Shown: positions 1 through 10,674 of the stretch, piece by piece
Position numbering within the stretch: the first letter of the stretch is position 1
Layout: every line of letters begins with the position of its first letter
Assembly (NCBI GenBank): GCA_015501585.1
Contig: JADNRY010000179.1
Coordinates: 1 to 64,000, forward strand
Source of the DNA: Rhodocollybia butyracea
Taxonomy: Eukaryota > Basidiomycota > Agaricomycetes > Agaricales > Omphalotaceae
DNA length: 64,000 bases
Direction of reading: 5' to 3'
Translations under genes and position numbers: made by a program
The notes under the pieces: generated by a model
The model's database searches: none
The model's input: only the letters and a program-made list of their open reading frames with translations
Told to the model about the DNA's origin: nothing

Positions 1-1710
1 GGTAGGATACTTGTAGTTTTTCCAAAGAGAGTTATTCAATATAATAACTCCAAGATTGTACAAGAGCTAGTTTGAAAAATCCTTGACTATGCCCAGAGTA
101 ATAACTACAGAATGGATTTGTACTTATTTAGAAAATTCTGTTCAACAATAGCCAAGAGTATTGACACTTAATCCTTGCGTTTTCTCAATGTTTTCTGGGC
201 CGGATTATTGAGTAAACCCGCAGTGTTTGGCGCTACTTGTAAAGTTGTAAAATCATGTCGGTTGATTGGCTGACAATGCACTTGTGGAGAATTTCAATGG
301 TCCAAAAGTTGTTTCTACTTTCCATAGGCCCGACCCCAGCGGAATCGCCGGAATCACAGTGATCAGTTCCTGGCTACTCAATGACAAGTGGAGAGTCTTC
401 TTCTAGATGTACGTAACGCGTGAGTGGAAAGTTCAATGACATGCAATAACATTGTAGAAGGAGGGTGAAAGGTACAGGTAGCTTGAACAAAGGACAAGAA
501 AGGTTTGTGGATATATGACTGAGAAGAGAACATCGCACTCCTTGCTCTGGGGTATATCATCTCGACAACAAGGGCTATAGATTTAGTGGCAAAGAGGGGG
601 GAAGTACTTATTACCAATATCATGGATGCCGCAAAATAAAGTACCTGGGAAGAAACGAGATTTCAGCTCTTCAGATGATACCAATAAAAACGCGCCCCAC
701 GAGTCTGTTGTAAGTGCTCGGCCTTCCGCATACATAAGTCAATATTAAGTTGAAATGGAATAGCTGGGACTCAAGAAGTATGTTGCAGCTGCGGTGGAAA
801 TAGGCCTCGGTTGGACCTTCTGTACAAAAACAAAAAAATATATCGAGTAGAGACACCAAAAATCCAAAGTGAGATCTAGATAACAAAGACCCGACAGACA
901 CTGCAGCTGTGTATTTTACATCCTGATGTCAGATGGATGTAGAATGATAAAAGCATTCGATTGATTGAATTATTGTGGGTACATTGTCCATCAGTAATAG
1001 AATTGAAAAACTGTAGTGGGTTGAGCAACAAAGGTCTCTGGCAGCTGTAACGTATTAGACCAGACTAAGTAATTTAAGCATGCATAATAAACACGGAAAC
1101 AGCTCAAAGAACGATTGTGGTGTGAAAAATTCTAGCTTTGATTCACGTAGTACCTGTACAACTTGTACACCTCGTGAGTCACTGTCTAATGCCACTCATG
1201 CCTCCAATATGATAACTCGACATACAATTGATGCCATATTGTCGCACATTTCTATAACTTGTACTTATTCATGTGCATCCTCAGACTATGGACTCATGAT
1301 TTCGAGCATGCAATGTGAGTAGCCGTTCCAGTTTACATTTCTGAGAGTTTGGACTGCACATTATAATTATATATAGCATAGCTTGTTCGGAAATTGCAAG
1401 TGCATTTACGTACTTTATGATCCCCCCATCTCCAGACTCCCCATTAGATTTTGTTCTATAATTGCTGCGAGTCGAGCTGAACCTGAGCTGAACAGTATGT
1501 ACTTAGTCCAATGTTCTCGAGTCGCTTGGCGCTCTCAGCACGTCACCACGCTACCAGATAGATATCCTTCATGATAACTTTAGTGAAAATCTCACAATGA
1601 GCCTATTAACTAGTACCACATCTATCCGAGATGACCCATCCAGAGATCTAGTCTTGCATTATCCGCAGTCCGCCCTCATACACTTTGTTAATTAAAACTT
1701 GCCACGGGTC
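1..1710. other. Intergenic stretch, no gene recognised
   Basis: Only short open frames of 60-80 codons are present on both strands, none with a recognisable domain or convincing splice-linked continuation. The DNA is AT-leaning and ends at the 5-bp target site of the copia insertion. I see no RNA gene or repeat here. Confidence 0.5.
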
Positions 1711-1715
1711 AGGAC

Positions 1716-1971
1716 TGTTGTGGTAGATGACTTTAAGAGAGTGTTATGAATGTAAGATGATAATATTGAGAGAGCTCGATACAGCTTATATACTCTAAGT
1801 ATTGTAGTATAAGTGTGCCGGAGTATCTACATGTCCGTGTATGCATAGTAAGTACTATCTAATGATCACTAATAAATATATACACTATTAGTAAGTCCGT
1901 ATATGTGTTTGTAAGTCCGTGGTTGAACCTCCGGAGTTGCATATGGTGATGCCAAAGCGTTACATATGATA
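1716..1971 (-). repeat. 3' LTR of the copia element
   Basis: 256 bp, one difference from the other LTR that I can see: the first dinucleotide on the element strand is TA instead of TG (T at 1970). The target duplication AGGAC is at 1711-1715. The terminal TG is normally needed by integrase, so this end may be mutated after insertion. Confidence 0.93.
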
Positions 1972-1983
1972 CTCCCCTCAACT
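1972..1983 (-). promoter_or_regulatory. Polypurine tract of the copia element
   Basis: On the element strand a short purine run (AGTTGAGGGGAG, with two T) directly abuts the 3' LTR. It overlaps the apparent pol stop codon (1978-1980). The position and composition fit a plus-strand priming site. Confidence 0.6.
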
Positions 1984-4813
1984 CCGGTCGACTCTTGTCA
2001 TTCCGAGTAATTTGACAAAGTGCTCATGTTTCGGTTTGGTCAGCGACTTTGTGAATATATCGGCGATGTTGTCATCCGTGGCGCAGTATTAGACTGATAC
2101 CTTGTTAGAGGTAATGTGCTCGCGTATGAAATGATGTCGAATGTCAATGTGTTTGGATCGGGCGTGAAACTGAGAGTTTTCGGCGAATTTAATAGCGGCT
2201 TGATTGTCAACATGAATAATTGTTGGGCCGTGAGGTGGGATTCCAAGTTCAGTGAGAAGCTCTCTGATCAGAGACATTCTCGGGTAGCATTACTAACAGC
2301 CATGTATTCGGCCTCCATAGTGGAGAGTGCAACGGTGGGCTGTTTCTTGGAATACCAGGAGATGGCGGCGTTCCCAAACATTACAGCATAGCGGAGATGG
2401 ATTTCCGGTCATTGGGATTGGTTCCCCAGTTGGCGTCTGAGTAAATATCGGGGTCGGCATCTGATGGTAAGTAGGTGATACCTAAATCAAGTGTTCCACT
2501 AATGTAGCGGAGAACGCGTTTGGCGGCGGTCCAGTGAGTCGGTGAGGGATTACTCAAGTATTGAGCTAATTCATGGACCGTGTGCTTCATGTCAGGCCGA
2601 GTAGCGGTGGCGGCAAAATTAAATGATCCAACAGCGGCGGAGTATTCACTCCATAATTCCGGTGAGATGGGTTTGTCATCTGGAGTCTTTTCCAGCTTGA
2701 CGTTAGGATCGAGTGGTGTGGTAACGGGCTGGCAGTTAGTCATGCCAAATCGCTCAAGTATTTTCTTGAGATACTGAGTCTGTGTGAGCGTGATGGAGCC
2801 GGATGCGGGGTCTCTAGTGACTTCCATGCCTAAGATTTGTCTGACTGGTCCCAAGTCCTGGACCTCAAACTTTGAGCCAAGCTCATGCTTTGCTTGGGAT
2901 GTGAGGGCATTGTCTGATGCGAAGATTGTCATGTCATCGACGTGGACAGCAACAATAATAATGCCTGAGTCGTTGCGTCGAATGTATACACACTGATCCG
3001 AGATAAGGCGTGTGAAATTTAATTTGAGAAACTCGGAGTTGAGTTTCTTGTTCCAGATTGCACCGGACTGCTTAAGTCCATAGATGGGTCGAAGTAGTTT
3101 GCACACTTTGCCTGTGCCGTCCTCATATCCATGAGGTTGCTCCATGTAGATGGTTTCATCGAGTTCACCGTTAAGGTATGCACCAACAACATCCATGGTG
3201 TGAATTTCGAGTCTGTATCTGGCGGCTATTGCCATAAGAGTACGGAATGTTTCGAGCCGTACAACTGGTGCAAATGTGTCAGTGTAATCAATTCCCGGGA
3301 TCTGGGAAAATCCCTTGGCCACAAGTCGAGCCTTGTATCTGGTAATGGCTCCGGTGTGGTCGCGTTTGAGCTTATAAGTCCATTTGCATTTTACTGGCTT
3401 ACGGCCAGCAGGGAGCTCATTGAGTATCCAAGTACCTGTAGATTGGAGTTGTTTGATTTCCTTGTCCATGGCTTCAGACCATTGTGCCGAATCGTGGCGC
3501 GTAAGTGCATCATTATGTGATGCGGGCTCATCCGAGTAATCAGTGTTGACATTGGATAATAGTGAGAATTCAGTAGATAGGGATGAGTCGGGATCTTGGT
3601 CAGGAGTGATGGGGACAACTGTTTCCCATCCTGCGGGTCTGCTTCGGGCCTGTGGATTATTCAATAGGCGGTAATTCTGTGCGGGAATATTAGCGAGCCG
3701 TGATGATGGTGCTCTAGGTGTAGGTGCGGGTCTCGCTATGCGGGGCTTTGATGGTGCCGGCGGTGCAATTAGTGGAGCGGGTTGATGCGCCCTTGGTGGC
3801 GTCTGCGGCGTTGGTGGCAACTCGGATTCTTCGGGTTCACTACCCGGAATTTGCTCGGCACTCCCCCTCTCCCCCTCGAGCAATGGAGGGTTGGAAATAG
3901 TAGATTGGGAATTATCTGTGCGGGAAACCGCATAATCGGGGGGTGCGTAAGTCTGATTCTCAAAGACTACATTTTGGGATGTCTGGATTTGCCGGGCCCT
4001 GGGATTGTAGTATCTCCATGCTTTGCCGTGGTCGGAGAGTCCCATAAAAATAAATTCCCGAGACTTTGGGTCTAGCTTTGAATTCTGGCCGTCTTGTTGT
4101 AATACCCAACATTTAATTCCAAATTCCTGTAACATCGAAATATTGGGCTTCTTCCCTGTGAAAGCCTCTTCAGGGGTGATAAAGTTCTTCAGTGCACGAG
4201 TTGGGGATCTGTTTCGGAGGTAACATGCATATGCTACAGCCTCCGGCCATAGAAAGTATGGAATATTGTGCTCCAATATCATGGCACGTGCATGTTCAAT
4301 TAAAGTTCGGTTAAGGCGCTCCGCCACGCCGTTTTGGGAAGGTGAGTGGGCGGCGGTGATTTCGTAGTGAATCCCGCATGAGTCGAGGTACCCAGTTACC
4401 TCTTTGCTGATGTATTCTCCCCCGCCATCAAATCGCATGGCCTTCAGGTCTTTGCCGGTTTGTGCTTTAATATGTGCCTGGTAATTCTTGATATGTGGGA
4501 GAACCTCTTTCTCCTTCATGAAGTGGACTTTGGAGCGGTGTGAGCAGCCGTCAGTGAAGCTGACATAATACCTTTCGCCTCGAATACCGGGTGTTCGGGC
4601 AGGTCCCCATACATCTGTGTATGTCATATCCCTATTTCTGTATATTCAGTGTTAGACTTCTGGGGGAAAGGGGTGACATGAGATTTAGATTTGATACATG
4701 ACACACACTGAGGAGGTGGTGTGTCGGGATTGACTTCCATTCCCTCAACCATATTCTTCTCCTTTAGCATTTTGACTGAACCCATGTAAATGTGTCCCAT
4801 GATTTTGTGCCAG
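1978..4813 (-). pseudogene. pol: copia pol: integrase, reverse transcriptase, RNase H
   Basis: The main frame (4627-2381, 748 codons) starts inside the integrase (TYTDVWGPA), with the catalytic-core region FDGGGEYIS and SPSQNGVAERLNRT, then a Pro-rich linker, then copia RT: QLQSTGTWILNELP, MDVVGAYLNGELDE, and the active-site motif HVDDMTIF in place of the more usual YVDD. The RNase H tail (ALSTMEAEYMAVSNAT, HVDNQAAIKFAENSQFHARSKHIDIRHHF, NIADIFTKSL) follows in other frames to a stop at 1978-1980. Lesions: a one-base shift near 4630, further shifts near 2385 and 2268, and an in-frame stop at 2089-2091. The GAG-pre-integrase part is at 4624-4810. Confidence 0.92.
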
Positions 4814-5885
4814 TGATACGGCCCAGAATTGTTTGTGCATAAACATGCAGTATATGCGTGTTTTTGGCACCAAGTCATGCTGTATTAGACATATGCACTG
4901 TACAAAGTATTCCAGAATCCGCCGTTACCGCGCGGCATCATTAAAAGACACAGATGTTAATTGTTGATGACATCAAAACTGAGTCTCGGCAACAGAACAC
5001 AGTTGTAATCAATGATAGTGCAAAGAATACTGAAACCCACCACAAATATGACTTATATTCAGACTATTGAAGCGATCCAAAGGGTATCTTATTACAACTA
5101 GAAGACTACTAGACAGAAGGAACAAGTATCAACGTTAAACGGTCCAAGTGGGACTTCCCATCAGAAATTGATGTGAGGAGATTAATGTATCGCCGACCCC
5201 GAGGAGATTGATGCGAGGAGATTGATGTGCCGAGGTTCCGGGATCATATCAAGATCATACCGCGGCGTCCCGCAGATTTAAGACAGCGCGTGAAATAAAT
5301 ATTTCATGAGCTGTTTATTGAATAACAAGAGCATATGTACTCCCACACAACTCATATGGTGTATTTACACTGTGATATTGAAATACAGTATATAAGAAGG
5401 TGTTCCAGACGAAATGGAGGCAAGCACTTTCCTCCCCATTCCTGTTACAGGGTTGGTGTGGTTGGTTTGTGTCTTCTAGTGACAAGTGCACATTAAACAA
5501 GAGTACAAGTTAAATGAAATAAGAAAGTATAAAGAAAGAAAACCAAAGTCCTCAGTAACTACCTTATGCTCCAGAAAGTTAATAGCAGTGAGAGTGTTGT
5601 GAGTAGCGCATACTCTCTCTGTCAATTGTACTTTTAGTGTAAAGTCTAAGTTCAGGCAATTGAAAGATAAAGATTAAAGCATGCCCGAGTTTGTTAGAAT
5701 CTCGAGACAGAAAATCTATCACAACCTTGTAAATATGATGCAGATGTATGTACTTGCAATAAGAATTCTGACTTGTTCAATGATAACCCCTTGAACTCAT
5801 GTTAATCTTTGGTGTGTGTTGGTGTTGGTGTGAGGTATTCAGCTTCATAGTAGCATTTTATGCATAGCCCAGAGTCGGCATATCA
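4814..5885. mobile_element. ~1.07 kb insertion inside copia pol, candidate solo LTR
   Basis: This segment interrupts the copia pol frame exactly between the codons for W and H of the WHKIMGH motif. It begins TGATACGG and ends CATATCA, so it has TG..CA ends with a short inverted match (TGATA/TATCA). It is flanked by CCAG at 4810-4813 and 5886-5889 (or CCAGT if the terminal T is counted). No transposase frame is visible inside. A solo LTR of a different LTR family explains the ends best; a non-autonomous DNA element remains possible. Confidence 0.6.
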
Positions 5886-6470
5886 CCAGTCATACCAAGA
5901 CCGGTTCTGGGGGACTTGTGCAGTGTAAGCCTGCATTGGAATGTTTGTCGTGACATTCAGCGAGTATAGGCCACCTGTCTTGGTGCCTAAAACAATGACA
6001 TGATCTGGTTTATTAGGTGCCGTGATAGTGAGTCCATGTTGGCGGAAATTAATTCCACAGTTCATGTCAGTGATCTTACTGACAGACAAAAGATTAAATG
6101 GCGTGGTTGGGCAATGCACAACGTCTCGGAGCGAGATGGTGTAGGTCTTGTTACCTACAGTAGATTGGATCTGGACAGTTCCCTTTCCAATACCAGCGGC
6201 GGGGTTCCCAACACCTTGAATGGGGTGATTCTGTAATTCCGCATATGTAGTAAATGCGGATCGGTCTCTAACTAGATGTGACGTTGTAGCGGAGTCAGCA
6301 ATCCAGCTGGAGGCAGGTGTGGTGGCCGATAGTGCAGTGTCCTTTGCGATGAATGCAAAGTCTGAGTCCGAGATGGCAGCATGTGAGTGATGCTGAAAAT
6401 TCTTCCCATGATTATTGTTCCCATTGTTGTAGTTGTTCCCTGGCTTGCCTCCCGGTGGAGGTCTCGCTTC
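5886..6470 (-). pseudogene. pol: copia protease region of pol
   Basis: In the frame following gag, the linker leads into SSWIADSATTSHLVRDR, the copia aspartic protease active-site region. The canonical DSGA/DSGC reads here as DSA. It is followed by the conserved DVVHCPTTPFNLLSVSKITD stretch and GLYSLN. The frame then runs into foreign DNA at 5885. The residues WYDW at the break and the residues HKIMGH beyond it would be contiguous in a normal copia GAG-pre-integrase domain. Confidence 0.8.
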
Positions 6471-7228
6471 TTAGTGCGGCATTCACTTACAAAATGCCCG
6501 ACGCGTCCACAGTAGTGACAGGTGGCCGATGAATCATATTTGGATTTACCAAACTTTGATTTAGATTGCCCTTTGTAATTATTACCATTGGCAGGTAAGG
6601 CAATTTCAGGTGACATGTTTTTAGACCGTTTACGGAAGTCTTCTTCCAAGATTTTGGACACGAGAATGGTGGAGTCCGGGTCTGCAGTGTCTGTGAGGGT
6701 GGCCTTGTCAATAGAGGACGCAAATTGGTCCCAAGAGTCAGGGAGGGATGTGAGGAGTATGGTGGAAAATTCTGATGCCATGAGTGGTTGCCCTTGATTG
6801 GCAAGCTGTTGTTGATATCCCCGGATGGTGCGGACGTGTTCTTCGATGTCTGCCCCCTCTGGGCAGTGAGTACGAAAAAGCTTACGGCGGGTAGCAATAA
6901 TGCTGATGGTCCCTGCAGCTTCGTACATCCTCTTCAGTGTGTCCCATGCTTCCTTAGATGTTTTTGCACCTGCGATGTAGACTAGGGCACTGTCGTCTAC
7001 ACGCAACCTAATAGTGGAGAGGGCCTTTCGGTCCTTCTCAGTCCATTTGTCGTGATCACCCTGATTTGACCTATCAGAGAGGAGAGTTGGCGCCGTGGAC
7101 CCAATGTAGTTAATTAGGCCCAGATCAGTCAAGATATCATTCATCTTGATTTGCCACACGTTATAATTAGTGGCGCCGTGAAGGGGGTCGATCCGATAAG
7201 TGGAAGTGGAAGTGGATTCCGTTGACAT
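6470..7228 (-). pseudogene. gag: copia gag (capsid and nucleocapsid part)
   Basis: Gag structural protein of the copia element. The ATG at 7228 opens with MSTESTSTSTYRIDPLHG, followed by the typical copia gag region (NYNVWQIKM.., then TSKEAWDTLKRMYE) and a CCHC zinc knuckle (CHYCGRVGHFVSEC) near residue 240. The upstream TTG extension of the frame is not needed. After the knuckle the frame slips by one base near 6470: the sequence continuing toward the protease (Asn/Gly-rich linker, then a copia aspartic protease site) is in another frame, while the gag frame runs on to a meaningless end at 6272. The shift could be decay or a sequence error. Confidence 0.85.
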
Positions 7229-7325
7229 AATGAAATGTGATGGGTGCAAATGGGGAAGAGTACAAGTTTAGTGATTTGTCGAAGAGTGATGCAGATAGTG
7301 AACAACGAGCAATTTCAGTAAAGGC

Positions 7326-7339
7326 CGGGGCCCATAACC
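7326..7339 (-). promoter_or_regulatory. Primer-binding site matching a half initiator tRNA-Met
   Basis: Immediately inside the 5' LTR the element strand reads GGTTATGGGCCC. The plus strand here (GGGCCCATAACC) is identical to the anticodon stem-loop region of initiator tRNA-Met with anticodon CAU. This is the internal, half-tRNA type of primer site known from Drosophila copia, not the usual complement to the tRNA 3' end. Confidence 0.75.
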
Positions 7340-7595
7340 TGTTGTGGTAGATGACTTTAAGAGAGTGTTATGAATGTAAGATGATAATATTGAGAGAGCT
7401 CGATACAGCTTATATACTCTAAGTATTGTAGTATAAGTGTGCCGGAGTATCTACATGTCCGTGTATGCATAGTAAGTACTATCTAATGATCACTAATAAA
7501 TATATACACTATTAGTAAGTCCGTATATGTGTTTGTAAGTCCGTGGTTGAACCTCCGGAGTTGCATATGGTGATGCCAAAGCGTTACATATGACA
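7340..7595 (-). repeat. 5' LTR of the copia element
   Basis: 256 bp. On the minus strand it starts TGTCATATG and ends CCACAACA, with the usual TG..CA termini. It matches the 3' LTR base for base except for one position near its start (C at 7594 versus T at 1970). The target duplication AGGAC follows at 7596-7600. Confidence 0.93.
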
Positions 7596-7600
7596 AGGAC

Positions 7601-10600
7601 AGCTGTGGTATCCCGTAGATTGGAACCTACTTGTCAATACCATCTAGTGAACTTATCTGCTTCAAGCTCCATACCAAAGATTATAGGGATATCATATCGA
7701 TAACAAGTACTATGACACTTCTCCCTGTTGTACACTGTTTCCAAGCTCAAGGTTCGAATTCAACTTGTTCTTTAGCGCTGGCATTGAAATCTACAAGATT
7801 TTCATCAAGCTCGAATTAAGTCTTCATTCCGCAGACCACGATAGTTCAGGTGATGACAGTAGCACTGTTCCCAAAACTGATCCACTATATGCTAGTGCCC
7901 TACACATGTTGATATGGTTTCGGCAAGGCTCAAGGTTATGTAAACCTAGCGGAATAAGTATGTGCAAATTCCGATACACACTGAATCTTCCAAAGGACTA
8001 TCTATTAGGTAGTAATGTAATCACTCCGCTTAACCGGTGATGACATCGGATAATCAGTGGACACAGGGACTCAGTACTGATCAGCAATCACCAGTAGACT
8101 TGTCAGAAACTTTTTTGATCTGCCATGGGATAGAGATTCAGATGCAAGACAACCTGACGAAACAAATTTTGAACAAGCTATAAGTTCTATGGTCTGGCAC
8201 CTGCTCTCAAATAAGAATGGATGCTGTCAAATGGCTGTCGAATACTAGATCAAGATTCAACAGTAAGTACTGAACCACTTAAACGCTTTGATACTCATGA
8301 CTGAGCCATTGGAATGTGTGTATGTCCAATAACCCATCGAGCTGTAATATCACAGCTCCAAAGACAATTTGTTCTACATTCTTTGTGTCACCGAGGTTTC
8401 CGGGTTTAAAAAACTGTTATAAGATGTTCAAGGAGGAGAATTAGTACTAAGATCTCTTCCTTTATCAAACAAACACGAGCGGTCAGTCAATCTACTCTCA
8501 CAAACGGTCTCTGCATTCAAAGAGAGGACCACCTCAACAACAAGTATATTAATTCCCACAGTGATCTGATGTGGTGATGAAAGCTTATACCATTTTTCCT
8601 GACGTTGAGGGCTCGATTTCAGAAAGCAAGCAATTCTTTCCAACGGAAATACCATTGGTGGTATCCATATGAATAGAAAAGCAGTCAGATAACCTCCTTG
8701 CCGTTGTTGGCTCCTGGGTAATTTTACGGGCCGTATGGTACCCGTATACGGCCGTACATATACGGTCAGTATACGGTATACGGGAGTACCGTAACCGTAA
8801 CCGTAAACTAGCTTTGCAAGCCTTATACGGTATGGTTATGGGTACCCGTAAAACCGTAACCGTAAACCGTATTATACGGTTACGGTGCGGATCCCTACTC
8901 TAGACATTGTGGCTCTAGTTGAACGAATGATCCAGATACATCATCGTCATCATCTTTCACAAGTAGCCATCGGGGCCAAAAACCCAGAGACAATATCAGC
9001 ATCAACGGTCAGTTAACTTATCTTACACATGGAGATTATTCCTGTTCAATCTATTATTGAGGCTCTTCATTGTGCTCTCAGCCTAGTGTGCAACAGCCTA
9101 TGAGTGAGTCCTTGATCTCCAGTTATCTTGGATGCTTCTAACTTGTAGAATAAGGTGCTAGTACCAGCTCTGCCACCGCGTCCTCTTATCATTCGGAGAA
9201 GAGTCAGCAAGGCCAAGATGAAGTGGTACGTAACTTTCTGGTAATCTCTTCCGGGATAAAATACCAACTAAAAGATTGTACCTAGCACAAAGTCTGCGGT
9301 TGTTTCAATTTCTAAGCTGGCAGTTCGAAACTTGGCCATACATCCGCTCGTTACCCGAGCATTGTGCCTGGACAAAGTTAAATCCCTCTGGCTGCTGTAG
9401 TTGTCGGGTCAAGTACCGGCAACACCATGCCGTCACATTTAGTGTAAATCTCTAATTAATGTTATATAAGTATATTGATCCTGTATGCCTGGGGTCATTG
9501 CCGTGGTCCGCTATGAGACCCTCAGAAGTATATTCGAGTCATGTCCTTAAACAACTCGTATTATAAATAACAAAACTGAGTTAAGTATTATGGTAGGTAT
9601 TCGATCGTGAGTACAAGCCTACCGGACATACAAAATTTATCTGTCAGAGCTTTGTAATTAACTACTGAGCTTTCTTTTTCGGGTTTATCAGGTTGGACTC
9701 AGGCCTGGATAAGTCTGGATCCCTGCCAGGACCTGCCCTTCGACAGACGTGAAGCGCGCGTCACCCAACCCAACCTAAGCTCAATACCAACAAAGATGCG
9801 TCGAGACTGCCTAAGCTGAAAGAATGCAGCAAATATTCTCAACATTCAGCAAATTAAGCTGAGAAATCAACAAGAAATCAACAACTTGAAGAAATCGACG
9901 TTACATTCTCCGTTCAACTTCAGGTTGCACCAACAAACAGTGTGATACTCTTCGTAGAGCCCATCATCCCGGCGTCTCAGAAGGCCATGCAGCGTGCAGT
10001 AATCAACTTGAAGTGGCCGAACATCCCGTAGGCGGGATCACCCACTACAATGAGGCATTGTTGCACACTTGTGACTCCTTTGTGAGTGTTATCCCTACAC
10101 AGGGTTGCGTAATTGCTGATAGTGCATAATCGCAGTTACTGCTTCTTCCATCAAAGTGCACCGGTTACGTTCAACTTGAACCTGAAGATCTGCTCATTTT
10201 TGGTAATGTTTCAGAACCTTCAGCTGGATGGCTGGATTTAAGTGAGTTTTTGGCGAAATTGTGGAGGGGTGTGCCATGGGGAAGACTGGAGACTCAATTG
10301 AGGTCACTCTGGGCATGCTGCCGAGGAGGTCAGGAGAAGTATGAAAGGAGAATATGTCGGGAGTGGGCACGAGGTTTACATGAACTATCATGGAGACAAC
10401 ATGCATACTTTATCAGCAAAAGCATGTACTGGGTGTCACTTTTGGGAGCACTGAATGAAGTTGAAGCAGTAATTCCTGCGCCATCTTGTGCTTCGAGAGG
10501 CCTACACTGCAGTCCATACAGGAATCTGACCGCACATAAAGCATTAAACCTTACAATAATGGTATATAGTATGTTTTTTTTTTTCATAGGATTCATCTGA

Positions 10601-10670
10601 CCAAGTTGCACTCTGTTCTCTTGCAATGCTCATCGTACCTCACAAGGACATATGTTATTCCGAATATCAC
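7601..10670. other. Gene-poor stretch
   Basis: No open frame over 116 codons and no domain recognised. The only distinctive feature is the TACGG-rich patch at about 8.72-8.90 kb. DNA at 10.2-10.6 kb has overlapping open frames on both strands with no family resemblance; part of it may be the 5' region of the following membrane protein gene. Confidence 0.45.
8714..8895. repeat. TACGG/CCGTA-rich patch
   Basis: About 180 bp with more than twenty copies of TACGG or its complement CCGTA, many in runs such as CCGTAACCGTAACCGTAA. Both orientations are mixed, so it can fold extensively. The edges read roughly TGGGTAATTTTACGG and (reverse complement of the right edge) TAGGGATCCGCACCG, weakly similar as inverted ends. 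It may be a decayed non-autonomous transposon with subterminal repeats. Confidence 0.6.
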
Positions 10671-10674
10671 AAAA

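Larger units (their letters stand above)
1716..7595 (-). mobile_element. Ty1/copia LTR retrotransposon, full length but damaged
   Basis: A minus-strand Ty1/copia element of 5.88 kb. It is bounded by 256-bp LTRs (1716-1971 and 7340-7595) and a 5-bp target duplication AGGAC (1711-1715 and 7596-7600). Domain order on the minus strand is gag with a CCHC knuckle, protease, GAG-pre-integrase, integrase, reverse transcriptase and RNase H, which is the copia order (integrase before RT). A primer-binding site and a purine tract lie just inside the LTRs. The reading frame is broken by about four single-base shifts, one stop codon and a ~1.07 kb insertion, so this copy cannot encode a full polyprotein as read. 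The LTRs differ at only one site that I can find, suggesting recent insertion. Confidence 0.95.

Noticed and set aside
4624..4878. Start of the 84-codon frame at 4878 as a separate protein
   Set aside because: Its first part is translated insertion sequence; only the part from WHKIMGH on belongs to copia pol.
8714..8895. CRISPR-like array
   Set aside because: Repeats are pentamers in both orientations without spacers of constant length, and the genome is eukaryotic.
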